Positions 37,117 to 45,698 of a stretch of 64,000 bases of DNA are shown in pieces; positions within the stretch are counted from its first letter, which is position 1; each line of letters begins with the position of its first letter. The DNA comes from Caulobacteraceae bacterium. Its GTDB lineage: Bacteria; Pseudomonadota; Alphaproteobacteria; Caulobacterales; Caulobacteraceae. The notes beneath the pieces were generated by a model, which worked only from the letters and a program-made list of their open reading frames with translations, was not told the origin of the DNA and did no database searches. The translations under genes and the position numbers were made by a program. The stretch spans positions 1-64,000 of the forward strand of contig JAIXZX010000009.1 of the NCBI GenBank assembly GCA_027489335.1, in the 5' to 3' direction.

Positions 37117-38678
37117 GGCGTCTGATTCTGGTGCTGGGCGACCAGCTCTCGCCGCCGCACAAACTGTCCAGTCTCCGCCACGCTGAGCCTGGCCAGGATG
37201 TGGTTCTGATGGCCGAGGTCGTTGAGGAGATGACCTATGCCCCGCACCATCGCCAGAAGCTGGTCATGGTCTTCTCCGCCATGCGCCAGCACGCCGAAGC
37301 CCTGCGGGGGCTGGGCTTTGAGGTGCGCTATGTCCGCCACGACGCGCTCGGTAACAGCGGCAGCCTGACGGGCGAACTGCGCCGCGCGGCTGATGATCTG
37401 CGGCCGGGAGAGATCTGGCTCACCCGCTCGGGAGAGTGGCGCCTGGAGCGGGCTTTCGATGACCTGGAGGTGAGCCTGCCCGCGCCGCTCCGCCGGCTGG
37501 CCGATGATCGCTACCTCTGCGAGACCGAGACCTTCGAACGCTGGGCCAGGGGGCGGCGGGAGCTCCGCATGGAGTTCTTCTACCGCGAGATGCGCCGTCG
37601 GTACGGGGTTCTGATGGACGGCGATCAGCCGGCCGGAGGGCGCTGGAACTTCGACGCCGAAAACCGCCGGCGCCTGCCCAAGGGCGTCCGGCCTCCAGAG
37701 CGGCTGACCATCGCGCCCAATGCGGTGACGAAAGGCCTGATCGCCGAGATCACGGCCCTGTCGCCGGACGGGTTTGGTGAGCTCGACGCCTTCGGCTGGG
37801 TGACCAATGGGCAGGAGGCCGAAGACCTAGCCCGCCACTTCTTCGCCGACATTCTCCCGGGCTTCGGCGATCACCAGGACGCCATGGCCAGGGGCGCGCC
37901 CTGGCTCTGGCACGGCCGGCTCTCGGCGGCCCTGAATCTTGGCCTGCTCGATCCTCTGGATCTCTGCCGCCGGGCCGAGGCGCAATGGCGGGACGGCCGC
38001 GCGCCCCTGAACGCGGTGGAGGGGTTCATCCGCCAGATCCTCGGCTGGCGGGAGTTCGTGCGGGGGATCTACTGGCTGAAGATGCCGGGCTATCTCGAGA
38101 CCAATGCGCTCGGCGCCGCCAACCGCCTGCCGGACTTCTACTGGTCGGGCGAGACCGACATGGCCTGCGTGGCCGCGGTGGTGGCCGAGACGAGGGCCCA
38201 CGCCTACGCCCACCATATCCAGCGGCTGATGGTCACCGGCAATCTCGCCATGCTGCTGGGGGTCGCCCCGGCGGAGATCAACGCCTGGTACCTGGGGGTC
38301 TATGCCGACGCCTATGAGTGGGTGGAGGCGCCCAACACCCATGGCATGGCCACCTATGCTGATGGCGGTCTGGTAGGGTCCAAGCCCTATGCGGCCAGCG
38401 GGGCCTATATCAACCGGATGAGCGATTACTGCGGAACCTGCGCCTATGAGGTGAAGGATCGCCTGGGCGAGCGGGCCTGCCCCTTCAACAGCCTCTACTG
38501 GGACTTCCTCGATCGGAACGCCGCGCGGCTGGACGCCAATCCACGCATGGCGCTGCCCTACAAGTCTCTGGCCCGCCTGGACGCGGCCGAGCGAGGGGCG
38601 ATCGCCGAGCGCGCCGAGGCGCTGCGCCAGAGTTTCGGCGCAACGCCGCTTCAGGCGGAGGGGCGCGTCAGCACATAG
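37110..38678 (+). CDS. phrB: Iron-sulfur bacterial cryptochrome/(6-4) photolyase
   Basis: 522 aa, the usual length of the FeS-BCP family. Four Fe-S ligands C353, C441, C444 and C457 (MACVAAVV, YCGTCAYEVKDRLGERACPFN) keep the spacing of Agrobacterium PhrB (C350, C438, C441, C454), and the two active-site His occur in RAHAYAHHIQRL (366, 369). The N-terminal antenna domain starts RRLILVLGDQLS. It repairs (6-4) photoproducts using FAD and a ribolumazine-type antenna. The start overlaps the SDR stop. Confidence 0.93.
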   Translation: MVRRLILVLGDQLSPPHKLSSLRHAEPGQDVVLMAEVVEEMTYAPHHRQKLVMVFSAMRQHAEALRGLGFEVRYVRHDALGNSGSLTGELRRAADDLRPGEIWLTRSGEWRLERAFDDLEVSLPAPLRRLADDRYLCETETFERWARGRRELRMEFFYREMRRRYGVLMDGDQPAGGRWNFDAENRRRLPKGVRPPERLTIAPNAVTKGLIAEITALSPDGFGELDAFGWVTNGQEAEDLARHFFADILPGFGDHQDAMARGAPWLWHGRLSAALNLGLLDPLDLCRRAEAQWRDGRAPLNAVEGFIRQILGWREFVRGIYWLKMPGYLETNALGAANRLPDFYWSGETDMACVAAVVAETRAHAYAHHIQRLMVTGNLAMLLGVAPAEINAWYLGVYADAYEWVEAPNTHGMATYADGGLVGSKPYAASGAYINRMSDYCGTCAYEVKDRLGERACPFNSLYWDFLDRNAARLDANPRMALPYKSLARLDAAERGAIAERAEALRQSFGATPLQAEGRVST

Positions 38679-39076
38679 AGGGCGCAGAAGGTCAGAACCA
38701 CGCCGACCCCCATCGGGACCCAAGGATTGGCGGCCGTGAGCATCACCACCACCAGGCTCAGCCCCATGCCGATCACCGCCGCCAGCTTGGCCCGGGGCGG
38801 GATCGCGCCGTGCCGGTCCCAGGCCCGCAGGGTGGGGCCGAACCGCTTGTGGGCGTAGAGCCGGGCGCGCAGCTTCGGCGCGCTCTTGCCGAACGCCCAG
38901 GCGGCTATGATCAGGAAGATGGTGGTCGGCAGAAGCGGCAGGAAGGCGCCGACAATGCCGAGCCCCAGGGCCGCAAGCCCGAGGGCCCTATACAAGAGCG
39001 CGGCCGCAGGCGAGATCGCAGGCGGCGCCTGCGACTCCTCCTCGGGTGCTGCTGCGGGATCGCTCGGCGCCGACAT
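38651..39076 (-). CDS. DUF454 (YbaN) family membrane protein
   Basis: 141 aa from ATG 39076 (ATG 39088 also possible). After an acidic Pro-rich N-terminus come hydrophobic segments around LLYRALGLAALGLGIVGAF and LLPTTIFLIIAAWAFGKSAP, the family hallmark, then RLYAHKRFGPTLRAWDRHGAI. The function of this inner-membrane family is unknown. The end overlaps the 3' end of the convergent photolyase gene by 28 nt. Confidence 0.82.
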   Translation of the reverse strand: MSAPSDPAAAPEEESQAPPAISPAAALLYRALGLAALGLGIVGAFLPLLPTTIFLIIAAWAFGKSAPKLRARLYAHKRFGPTLRAWDRHGAIPPRAKLAAVIGMGLSLVVVMLTAANPWVPMGVGVVLTFCALYVLTRPSA

Positions 39077-39129
39077 GGGCGCGAGCATGCCACAGGTCTT
39101 GCGAGGGGGTCGCAGAAAAGAGGCGAGCC

Positions 39130-39660
39130 CTAGCCGCGCATCAGGGTCGGCTCGAAGCGGATCAGCGCTTCGGCGACCTGAGCGTCGGGCGCCAGGTTGC
39201 GGATCACGGTGGCCAGCCCCCGGCTGATCTCCCGCTGTCGGAGGCTGTCGACGCCCTCCAGGGCCTGCCGATTGAAGGCGAGCAGCTGATCCACCGCCTG
39301 ATCGTACAGGGCCTGACCCTGCGACGTCAGAGAGAGGTGGACCTGCCGGCGATCGGTCGCCGGCGTGGTGCGCGTCATCAGATCGCGACGAACCAGCTGG
39401 TCGACGCTGCGGGTGAGGGTTGTGCGATCCACGGCCGTGAAGGCGGCCAGATCCGACATGGAGCAGACGCCAAACCGGCGGACGGTCGAAATGGCGCGCC
39501 ATTGCCCCAAGGTCAGTTCCAGAGGGGTCAGGGCCCGCTCGAACGCCGCGTCACGGCGTCGCACCGCCTGGAACAGCAGGTAGAAGAAGTACTCCGGCAC
39601 GTCGAGGCCGAACTCCGCCTCGACGTCAACGGATCGCAGTTCAGCTTTGGTTTCAGTCAT
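39130..39660 (-). CDS. MarR-family transcriptional regulator
   Basis: 176 aa. A winged HTH with SMSDLAAFTAVDRTTLTRSVDQL (about 67-89) and the wing RTTPATDRRQVHLSLTSQGQALY, matching the MarR DRR motif region. It probably regulates an adjacent or distant target in response to phenolic or oxidative signals. A TGCAAA-TGG-TGCAAA direct repeat sits about 60 bp upstream (39720-39734) and could be its own operator. Confidence 0.88.
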   Translation of the reverse strand: MTETKAELRSVDVEAEFGLDVPEYFFYLLFQAVRRRDAAFERALTPLELTLGQWRAISTVRRFGVCSMSDLAAFTAVDRTTLTRSVDQLVRRDLMTRTTPATDRRQVHLSLTSQGQALYDQAVDQLLAFNRQALEGVDSLRQREISRGLATVIRNLAPDAQVAEALIRFEPTLMRG

Positions 39661-39869
39661 ATAGTGAAGCTCTCCGTGGCGCAGAGAGCACGGGTTCGCT
39701 CACGGGCACAAGTCGCATCTGCAAATGGTGCAAACGCACGCACGTGTTGACAGTCCAGCTGTGCGCCCCTAGTCAGCGCCCACAGTCAGACGACGCCGTT
39801 ATGCGGTCGCCGCGCGGGGGATCCCCGCCGCGTGCGACCGGCGGCCGCCAGCATTTACAGAGGTTTTCC

Positions 39870-40211
39870 ATGAGTCGACCGCCAGAGGCGGGCCTCGACG
39901 ATCTTCGTCGTCAGCTTGTCGAACTGCAGAGCGACGTCAGACGGCTCACCGCCTATGGGCGCGCTGTCGCCACCGCTGTGGCGACCCTTTCGCCGGCCGC
40001 CCAGACCGCCCTGGTCCAGGCCCTGGGGCGGGACGACCTGCCCTTTGACAATGACGCCCAGGGCGATCTCTTCGAGTCGTCGGGTCGTGTTCAGGCGCTC
40101 GGTCGCTCCGAGGCGGCCTTGGCCCGGGACTTGGAGCGAGCCCTGGTGGCCCATGCCGCGGACCTGGATGAGGACGACGCCGGGGAACGAGACCGCCGGG
40201 CAAGGGGCTGA
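39870..40211 (+). CDS. Hypothetical protein
   Basis: 113 aa from ATG 39870 (AGAGG upstream); upstream in-frame codons lack coding character. The N-terminus has a helical stretch, DDLRRQLVELQSDVRRL, and the C-terminus is acidic and Arg-rich. No family recognised. Convergent with the response regulator, which ends 6 nt away. Confidence 0.55.
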   Translation: MSRPPEAGLDDLRRQLVELQSDVRRLTAYGRAVATAVATLSPAAQTALVQALGRDDLPFDNDAQGDLFESSGRVQALGRSEAALARDLERALVAHAADLDEDDAGERDRRARG

Positions 40212-40216
40212 GCGCC

Positions 40217-40657
40217 TCAGATATCCAGCCGCCAGAGGGCCTCGATGAGTTCGGCGGGCTCGAACGGTTTGACAATCCAGCCGGCGACGCCGGCGGCCCG
40301 TCCCCGGGCCATCTTGGACTCCGCATCCTCACTCGAAACGATCATCACCGGAACGTCGGCGAAGGCTGGCCGGGCGCGGATCTCGCTCAACAGGGCGAAG
40401 CCGTCCATTCGCGGCATGTTGAGGTCTGTCAGCACAACGTCGGGCCGGCGGCTGGCCATGATGGCCAAGGCGCTCGCTCCGTCCTCAGCCACCCAGACCT
40501 CGTAGCCCACCGCGCTCAGGACATCCTCAAGCAGGAGCCGGATGACCGGGGAGTCATCGACCACCAGCACGCGGGTGGGGCCACGCACCTGCTGCGGCGC
40601 CCGTCGAGCCTCAGGACCGGACATGCGGACAGCCTGGACGGATTGTGCGGCCTGCAT
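40217..40657 (-). CDS. Single-domain response regulator (CheY-like)
   Basis: 146 aa. Acid pocket D34-D35 in VLVVDDSPVIR, phospho-acceptor D78 in TDLNMPRMDGF, Ser/Thr switch SS at 108-109 and K130 in IVKPFEPAEL. No output domain follows, so it acts as a stand-alone receiver, perhaps in chemotaxis or a phosphorelay. An alternative start at 40624 would drop an unconserved leader. A perfect palindrome lies 83 bp upstream. Confidence 0.87.
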   Translation of the reverse strand: MQAAQSVQAVRMSGPEARRAPQQVRGPTRVLVVDDSPVIRLLLEDVLSAVGYEVWVAEDGASALAIMASRRPDVVLTDLNMPRMDGFALLSEIRARPAFADVPVMIVSSEDAESKMARGRAAGVAGWIVKPFEPAELIEALWRLDI

Positions 40658-40739
40658 GATCGGCGTCGGTTCCAGAGCGTGACAGGGAGAAAGCTCCGCG
40701 CATCTGTTCGCAGATGTGATGAAAAATACGGTTAAACGC

Positions 40740-40751
40740 GAGAAATTTCTC
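40740..40751. promoter_or_regulatory. Palindrome in the AT-rich region upstream of the response regulator
   Basis: GAGAAATTTCTC is a perfect 12-bp palindrome in a 178-bp intergenic stretch (40658-40835) that is visibly AT-rich compared with its surroundings. It is probably a promoter or operator region for the response regulator. Confidence 0.4.
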
Positions 40752-40835
40752 TAATAGGAGAATCCGCTTGTGCGGACAAGGTGCTGCGCTGCGGCGCAGC
40801 AAAATGGGCTCGGGGTGTGGCTGAGTGGCCCCAGG

Positions 40836-41996
40836 CTAGCCCAGCGTCGCCAGGACCTCACAGGCGTTGCTGGAAAAGTCCTTGTTGTCGCACTCGGCCT
40901 GCAGGACCTGTCGAGCGCGGGCCAGGTCGGGCGAGCCTCCCACCCCTTTGATCAACATGTCGGCAAAGGCGACGCAGCCCCAGCCTGAGTCGCAGACGAA
41001 GCGCTCCAGGGCCCTCGCCAGGGGCAGGTCGGCGGCGATATCGCCCTGCCGGTGCATGCCCGCCAATGACCGGCAGCCCGGCGGATAGGCCACCTGGCAG
41101 GCGAGGCTGTAGGCGTCCGCGGCGTCCGCCAGGTTCTTGGTGATGGCCGATCCCGAACGCAGGGCGTCGCCAACCTCGTCGCATCCGGCGCCGTCTCCTA
41201 GGACGCAGGCACGAAGATAGAGATCGAGCGCCCTTTGAGGATCGACAGGCATGTTCTGGAACCCGTGCTTCCATTCCCAGGCGGCGCGCGCGCAGGCCCG
41301 GGCAAGCCCGCCCTCGCAGGCCTCGGTCAGCAGGTCCTTCTTGCGGCTGGGCGGCGTGCCGGCAGGGAGCCGGTGGGCCTCATTGAACATCCCCAGGGCG
41401 GCCCGGTAGGTGGAGGCCTGAGCGTCGTCCACCGCGCCGATCTCGTAGAGATCTTCGCAATACTCGACCTCGTGGGTGAGGCAGGCGCGTCCCGCGATGA
41501 TCACCAGCATTTCATCGGTGTTCAACGGGATCAGATCTTCCTGCGTCATCATCAGCGCCAAGCCGTCGCAGGCCTCGCCGTCCCCGATGTCGCAGGCCCG
41601 GGCGTAGAGATAGGCCGCACGGGCCGGCTTTTGCGGCCCGCCCTCTCCCTCCGCATACATGTCGCCCAACATCAGACACGCGCCAGCATCGGAGGCTGAG
41701 CTCCAGGAGATGTTGACGACGCAGGCCTTGGCGAAGAGTTGGCGCGCGCGTCGGAGGTCGGCCGGCCCTCCCACGCCGTCGGCGACCATGGTGGCGAGCA
41801 TCGTGCAGCCGCCCAGGTGGCCGCCATCGCAGGCGCGCTCAAACTCTCGCCTTGCCGTCACATTATCTGAACGCAGCACCGCCTGCTGGCCGGCGCGATA
41901 GTTCGCCTCGGCCTGCGGGGTGGCGGCGGAGACGGGATGCGCGATCAGCAGGCTGAGGGCGAGGGCGGCGACGGCCAATAGAGCAGACAGTGGCAT
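40836..41996 (-). CDS. Cysteine-rich secreted Sel1-repeat protein
   Basis: 386 aa with a signal peptide (SALLAVAALALSLLIAHPVSA). Repeats of about 36 residues contain A-x3-FERACDGG-x-LGGC-x-MLATM patterns, with Cys pairs as in Helicobacter Hcp proteins (for example ARACDIGDGEACDGLALM, LRACVLGDGAGCDEVGDAL). The paired Cys probably form intra-repeat disulfides in the periplasm. Sel1-like proteins scaffold protein interactions; the partner is unknown. Confidence 0.82.
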   Translation of the reverse strand: MPLSALLAVAALALSLLIAHPVSAATPQAEANYRAGQQAVLRSDNVTARREFERACDGGHLGGCTMLATMVADGVGGPADLRRARQLFAKACVVNISWSSASDAGACLMLGDMYAEGEGGPQKPARAAYLYARACDIGDGEACDGLALMMTQEDLIPLNTDEMLVIIAGRACLTHEVEYCEDLYEIGAVDDAQASTYRAALGMFNEAHRLPAGTPPSRKKDLLTEACEGGLARACARAAWEWKHGFQNMPVDPQRALDLYLRACVLGDGAGCDEVGDALRSGSAITKNLADAADAYSLACQVAYPPGCRSLAGMHRQGDIAADLPLARALERFVCDSGWGCVAFADMLIKGVGGSPDLARARQVLQAECDNKDFSSNACEVLATLG

Positions 41997-42149
41997 GCGC
42001 CCTCCCGAGGCGAACTGAACCCTCTGGCGAAGTTCCTTTGGGAACAGATGTTTGGCAAGTCCTGAAAGACAGCGCCATGACCAGAATGGTCTTGATGCGG
42101 CAGATGCAACGTCAGGTATTGAGCGGCCCGCGGCTCGCCCGGACCAAGA

Positions 42150-42740
42150 CTAGTCTTGAGCGATGTCCTCGCCCTGGTGGATAAGCAGGGCCGTGGCGGG
42201 GGTGGCGTCCTGGGTCGTCAGGCCAAATCCCATCTGTCCGTCGAAATAGACACTGTCGCCCTGGCCAAGCGACAGGGGGGCGTAAGCGTCGGAGTGCATC
42301 ATGATCTGGCCCGACAGCACCATCAGATAAGCTTCCCCAGGCGCGCGGAGCAGGGGGCCGGTATGCTGTGTCTCGGCCACCTCCAGCACCACCGGCGTAA
42401 ATCTCCGGCGAAGGAGCTCGGTAGCGCCGGCCCGTCCCGCCAGGCCGCCCAGGTCGCGGGGCTCTCCTTCTCCTGCGCGGATGACAGCCCGCCGGGCGGC
42501 TGGTAGCGGAGACGAGTCGCTGCGCGCCTCGGGTCGGAGGAGGTGGTCGATCTCTACATCGAGGGCGCGGCAGAGGCGGATGAGCACTTCGTAGCCGAGG
42601 GAGGTCTGACCGAGCTCCACCTTCGACAGGCTTGACAGAGGCACGCCTGACCGGGCGCTGAGGTCGGCCAGCGTCCAGCCCCGGTCCCGACGCAGCCGTC
42701 GGATCGCGGCGCCCGCGGCGGCGGACAGGCGGTTGGTCAT
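42150..42740 (-). CDS. XRE-family regulator with C-terminal cupin domain
   Basis: 196 aa. HTH_3 at about 10-65 (DRGWTLADLSARSGVPLSSL, SKVELGQTSLGYEVLIRLCR) and a small cupin at about 120-190 (LRAPGEAYLMVLSGQIMMHS). This layout is typical of regulators such as PuuR/SutR, which sense a small metabolite in the cupin. The target is unknown; it sits upstream of the Sel1 gene on the same strand. Confidence 0.87.
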   Translation of the reverse strand: MTNRLSAAAGAAIRRLRRDRGWTLADLSARSGVPLSSLSKVELGQTSLGYEVLIRLCRALDVEIDHLLRPEARSDSSPLPAARRAVIRAGEGEPRDLGGLAGRAGATELLRRRFTPVVLEVAETQHTGPLLRAPGEAYLMVLSGQIMMHSDAYAPLSLGQGDSVYFDGQMGFGLTTQDATPATALLIHQGEDIAQD

Positions 42741-42801
42741 CAGGCGATCTTGCAGGGCCAGAGGACGGACAAGCGGGGGCTCCCGAGCGAGGCGGCCATG
42801 C

Positions 42802-43782
42802 TTAAGCCTGATGAACCGCCAAGGCCAAGCGCAGTTGCTCGGCCATCATGTCTTTCAGACGCCGCGGCCCGAGAATCTCCACCTTGTCGCCCCAGCTGAA
42901 CAGATGCCAGGCCAGCTCTCGCATCCCACTGGCGCGGAAGGTGATCAGCACCGACCCGTCGATCTGCGCGGTGATCTCCTGGGTGGAATGAAACCGCCAG
43001 CCCAGCGCCTCTTCCGCCCCATGGGGCCGGACGCGCAGCCGCACGTCCTCCACCTCGTCCTGGTAGATGCCGAAGCTGCGGTCCACGAAGGCGGCGAGGG
43101 AAAAGTCGGCTGGCGGCGCAGCGGGCCGGTCGAGCAGCTCCACCTCCGCCAGTCTGTCCAACCGCCAGGTGCGCGGCGCGCCCGCCTCGCCTTCGGCGGC
43201 CAGGAGGTAGTTGCTGCGCCCAAAGAGCAGGCCAAGCGGCGTCACTTCCCGCCGCCGCCCCGGCGTACTGCCCCCCAGATAGACGAAGGCCAGCTGGCGC
43301 AGGCTGAGCAGCGCCTCGCGCACCTGACGCAGGACGGTTTCATCCTCGAAAGGACGGGGCCCCGGCGCCAGGGCGATGGCCTCGGCCTGCAGCATCGCCT
43401 CCAGGTCCGGGGCCAGGCGCCGTCGCGCCGGGGCCCGCATGGCCGAGAGCACCTTAGTCTCGAGCCGCGCCAGGGCTGCGGCCCGCCCCCGGGCGCCTGA
43501 GGCCCGAAATTGCTCGGCCGCGGCGCGCAGGGCGCCAAGCTCCTCGGCGTCGGGGGTCTGAAACAGGGCGTCGAGGCCTGCGGGAATGCGGAACCGACGG
43601 GTGGGCGGATCCTCGATCTCCTCGAACTGCGGGAAGAGATCGCGCAGGGCGTCGCGCATGCGCTCGGCGGTGCGCCGCCCGACACCGATCTCCTGCGCCA
43701 TCTCGTCGAGGGTCAGACCCTCGGCGGTGCTGGCCAGGGCGCGGGCGAGCTGCAGCAGCTGGGCGGCCTTCTCGTGACGCAT
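42802..43782 (-). CDS. WYL-domain transcriptional regulator
   Basis: 326 aa. An N-terminal winged HTH, TLDEMAQEIGVGRRTAERMR (about 24-43), is followed by a WYL domain with LAFVYLGGSTPGRRREVTPLGLLFGRSNYLLAAEGEAGAP and WYL-like C-terminal extension (WCX). These regulators often sense nucleic-acid-derived ligands and are frequent in defence loci, but the neighbours here are ordinary genes. Divergent from a hypothetical gene that may be a target. Confidence 0.84.
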   Translation of the reverse strand: MRHEKAAQLLQLARALASTAEGLTLDEMAQEIGVGRRTAERMRDALRDLFPQFEEIEDPPTRRFRIPAGLDALFQTPDAEELGALRAAAEQFRASGARGRAAALARLETKVLSAMRAPARRRLAPDLEAMLQAEAIALAPGPRPFEDETVLRQVREALLSLRQLAFVYLGGSTPGRRREVTPLGLLFGRSNYLLAAEGEAGAPRTWRLDRLAEVELLDRPAAPPADFSLAAFVDRSFGIYQDEVEDVRLRVRPHGAEEALGWRFHSTQEITAQIDGSVLITFRASGMRELAWHLFSWGDKVEILGPRRLKDMMAEQLRLALAVHQA

Positions 43783-43857
43783 GGCGACCTCCTACGTCCG
43801 ATTCTGACGCATCGGCTCCCTAGAGTCCAGAGTGTCGAGAGGAAACGGAGACACCCC

Positions 43858-44274
43858 ATGCGCGCCGCCCGCACCACATCCCGCCGTCGGTCCAGCTCCC
43901 CGGCCCCGCTGCTGGACCTCGCCCCCCGCCCAGAGGCGCCGGGCGCGGACCTGATCGCCGCGGTCCTGACCCATGCCGACCTGGAGACCCGCCTGACGCC
44001 CCGCCGGGTGCGCCGGTCGTTGTCGCCCTATCGCGCCGCCGAACTGCGCGAGGCCGGTCGACTCAACGCCGCCGAGGCGGCCCGCAGTCTCGACCTCGCC
44101 GTCATCTGGGATGAGGCCGAAGCCGAGGTCGTGCGGGTGATCGACGACGCGCCCCTTCGCCACAAGGCGCAGTCAGGGCCCGACTGGTGGGAGGACGCCT
44201 GGGACGATGAGGACCTGTGGCAGGCGCCGGCTCACAGGCCGGTGCTGCGGACGGTTCAGGGCGGCCGTCGATGA
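43858..44274 (+). CDS. Hypothetical protein divergent from the WYL regulator
   Basis: 138 aa from ATG 43858 (GGAAACGGAG upstream). An Arg/Ser-rich start, then SLSPYRAAELREAGRLNAAEAARSLDLAVIWDEAE and an acidic Trp-rich C-terminus, WWEDAWDDEDLWQAP. No family recognised, no signal or membrane segment. Its divergent position suggests control by the WYL protein. Confidence 0.5.
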   Translation: MRAARTTSRRRSSSPAPLLDLAPRPEAPGADLIAAVLTHADLETRLTPRRVRRSLSPYRAAELREAGRLNAAEAARSLDLAVIWDEAEAEVVRVIDDAPLRHKAQSGPDWWEDAWDDEDLWQAPAHRPVLRTVQGGRR

Positions 44275-44391
44275 GCCCGTCTCGCAGGATGTTCCCGCCC
44301 ACCCTGTTCCTGGCTCGGATGCCTGGAGCCGCCCCGGCCCAGGCGCGGCGCCGCCTTGACCCGCCGGCCGCGGCGGTCCAAGGGGCCGGCC

Positions 44392-44862
44392 ATGTCGAAA
44401 GCCACGCCCGCCACCCGCGCCCTTGACCGCGCCGGCGTCGCCTACGCCCGGCATGTCTACGACTATGCGCCGATGCCGGGCCGGATCGGTCTGCAGGCCG
44501 CCGCCGAGCTTGGGGTCGAGCCTGGCCAGGTGTTCAAGACCCTAATGGTCCTGGTGGACGGGCGCGCCCTGTGCGCCGTCCTGCCGTCCGACCGTGAGGC
44601 GTCCCTGAAGCTGCTGGCCCGGGCCGCCAGCGGCAAGACCGCTCAGATGATGCCGCCTGCCGAGGCCGAACGGGCCACCGGCTACAAGGTCGGGGGCATC
44701 AGCCCCCTTGGTCAGCGCCGGCCTGCGCCCGTGCTGGTGGAGGCCTGCGCCCTCGACCTTGACCAGATGTTCGTCAATGGCGGCCAGCGGGGCCTGCAGA
44801 TCCGCCTGGCGCCGCGCGACCTGATCAAAGCCTCGGGCGCGCAGACCGCCGCGTTCACCTGA
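44392..44862 (+). CDS. ybaK: Cys-tRNA(Pro) deacylase-type protein (YbaK)
   Basis: 156 aa from ATG 44392 (AAGGGG upstream). YbaK fold with GVEPGQVFKTLMVLVDGRALCAVLPSD, the key Lys in VFKTL, and the C-terminal VNGGQRGLQIRLAPRDLIKA. It hydrolyses Cys-tRNA(Pro) in trans. Together with the ProXp-type gene at 9702 the genome has two distinct prolyl-tRNA quality-control enzymes. Confidence 0.88.
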   Translation: MSKATPATRALDRAGVAYARHVYDYAPMPGRIGLQAAAELGVEPGQVFKTLMVLVDGRALCAVLPSDREASLKLLARAASGKTAQMMPPAEAERATGYKVGGISPLGQRRPAPVLVEACALDLDQMFVNGGQRGLQIRLAPRDLIKASGAQTAAFT

Positions 44863-44948
44863 CGCCAAGGCGCAAGAAGCAAAGGCTTTGGCGACGTAGC
44901 GTCAACAGGCGTAGGTTACCGACGTTCACTCGTCATCCCGGAGGGCAG

Positions 44949-45563
44949 ATGGGTACGACGGCGACCACCTCGGCGGTGCTGGCGCGGCGACGCAGCTATC
45001 ATGTGGGCAATGTTCGCTCGCAGCTGTCGTCTGCAGCCAGCGCGCTCCTGGAGACAGAAGGCGCCTCGGCGCTCAGCCTGCGGGCGATCGCCCGGCGGAC
45101 CGGCGTCGCCCTGGGCACGGTCTATTACCACTATGCCGACAAGCACGCCCTCCTGGCCGGCCTGGCGGCCGACGGCTTTCGCGACCTCGCTGCGCAGCTG
45201 CGGGCCGCCACCGACGGCCGAGGTGAGCTCAGCGGGATTCGAGCCGCCGGTATGGCCTATCTGGGCTTTGTCGGGGCGCGCCCGGCCCTCTATGGCCTGA
45301 TGTACGAAATGCGCGACGTCGGTCGCCGCGAGGAGGTGGAGGAGGCCGAAACCGCCGCCTTCGCAGAGATGATCCGCGCCGCCGGGGAAGACTTCAAATC
45401 CACCGCCCAGCCTGAGGCGATCCGGCAGGTCGCCCAGGCCATCTGGGCCTGCGCCCGGGGAATCGCCGCCCTCGCCCTGGCCCGCGGCGGCCCCGGAAGG
45501 CTGGACAGCGAAACGGTCCGTGAGGCGGTTCTTGGCTTGGAAACCCTCGTCTCCCGGCCCTGA
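44949..45563 (+). CDS. TetR-family regulator next to the TonB receptor
   Basis: 204 aa. HTH at about 37-66 (SLRAIARRTGVALGTVYYHY) and a TetR_C_33-like ligand domain (GMAYLGFVGARPALYGLMYE). It lies upstream of the TonB-dependent receptor; a perfect palindrome (45613-45631) between them is probably its operator. GTVYYHYADKHALL fits the WHG-type subgroup. Confidence 0.88.
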   Translation: MGTTATTSAVLARRRSYHVGNVRSQLSSAASALLETEGASALSLRAIARRTGVALGTVYYHYADKHALLAGLAADGFRDLAAQLRAATDGRGELSGIRAAGMAYLGFVGARPALYGLMYEMRDVGRREEVEEAETAAFAEMIRAAGEDFKSTAQPEAIRQVAQAIWACARGIAALALARGGPGRLDSETVREAVLGLETLVSRP

Positions 45564-45612
45564 ATTCGCCTGTGACGGGCGCTGGCGCCCCCGAATGAAT
45601 TTTCGCCTATCC

Positions 45613-45631
45613 GAACAGTGTTCGACTGTTC
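45613..45631. promoter_or_regulatory. TetR-type operator before the TonB receptor
   Basis: GAACAGT-GTTCG-ACTGTTC is a perfect 7-bp inverted repeat with a 5-bp spacer, 68 bp upstream of the receptor start and just after the tetR stop. Its position and symmetry fit a site of the adjacent TetR protein. Confidence 0.6.
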
Positions 45632-45698
45632 CAGCTTGACCCTTATCAACTTCGCACGACGGGCCAATCAAGAGCCTGCGGCGGCTGGGAGGAAAACA

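Noticed and set aside
40806..40835. tRNA-Ser/Leu-like 5' start GGTGTGGCTGAGTGG
   Set aside because: No anticodon arm, T-arm or 3' acceptor follows; the next bases belong to the Sel1 gene end.
45621..45631. LexA-like GTTC repeats
   Set aside because: Spacing is 4, not the 7 of the alphaproteobacterial SOS box; better explained as the TetR-type palindrome.
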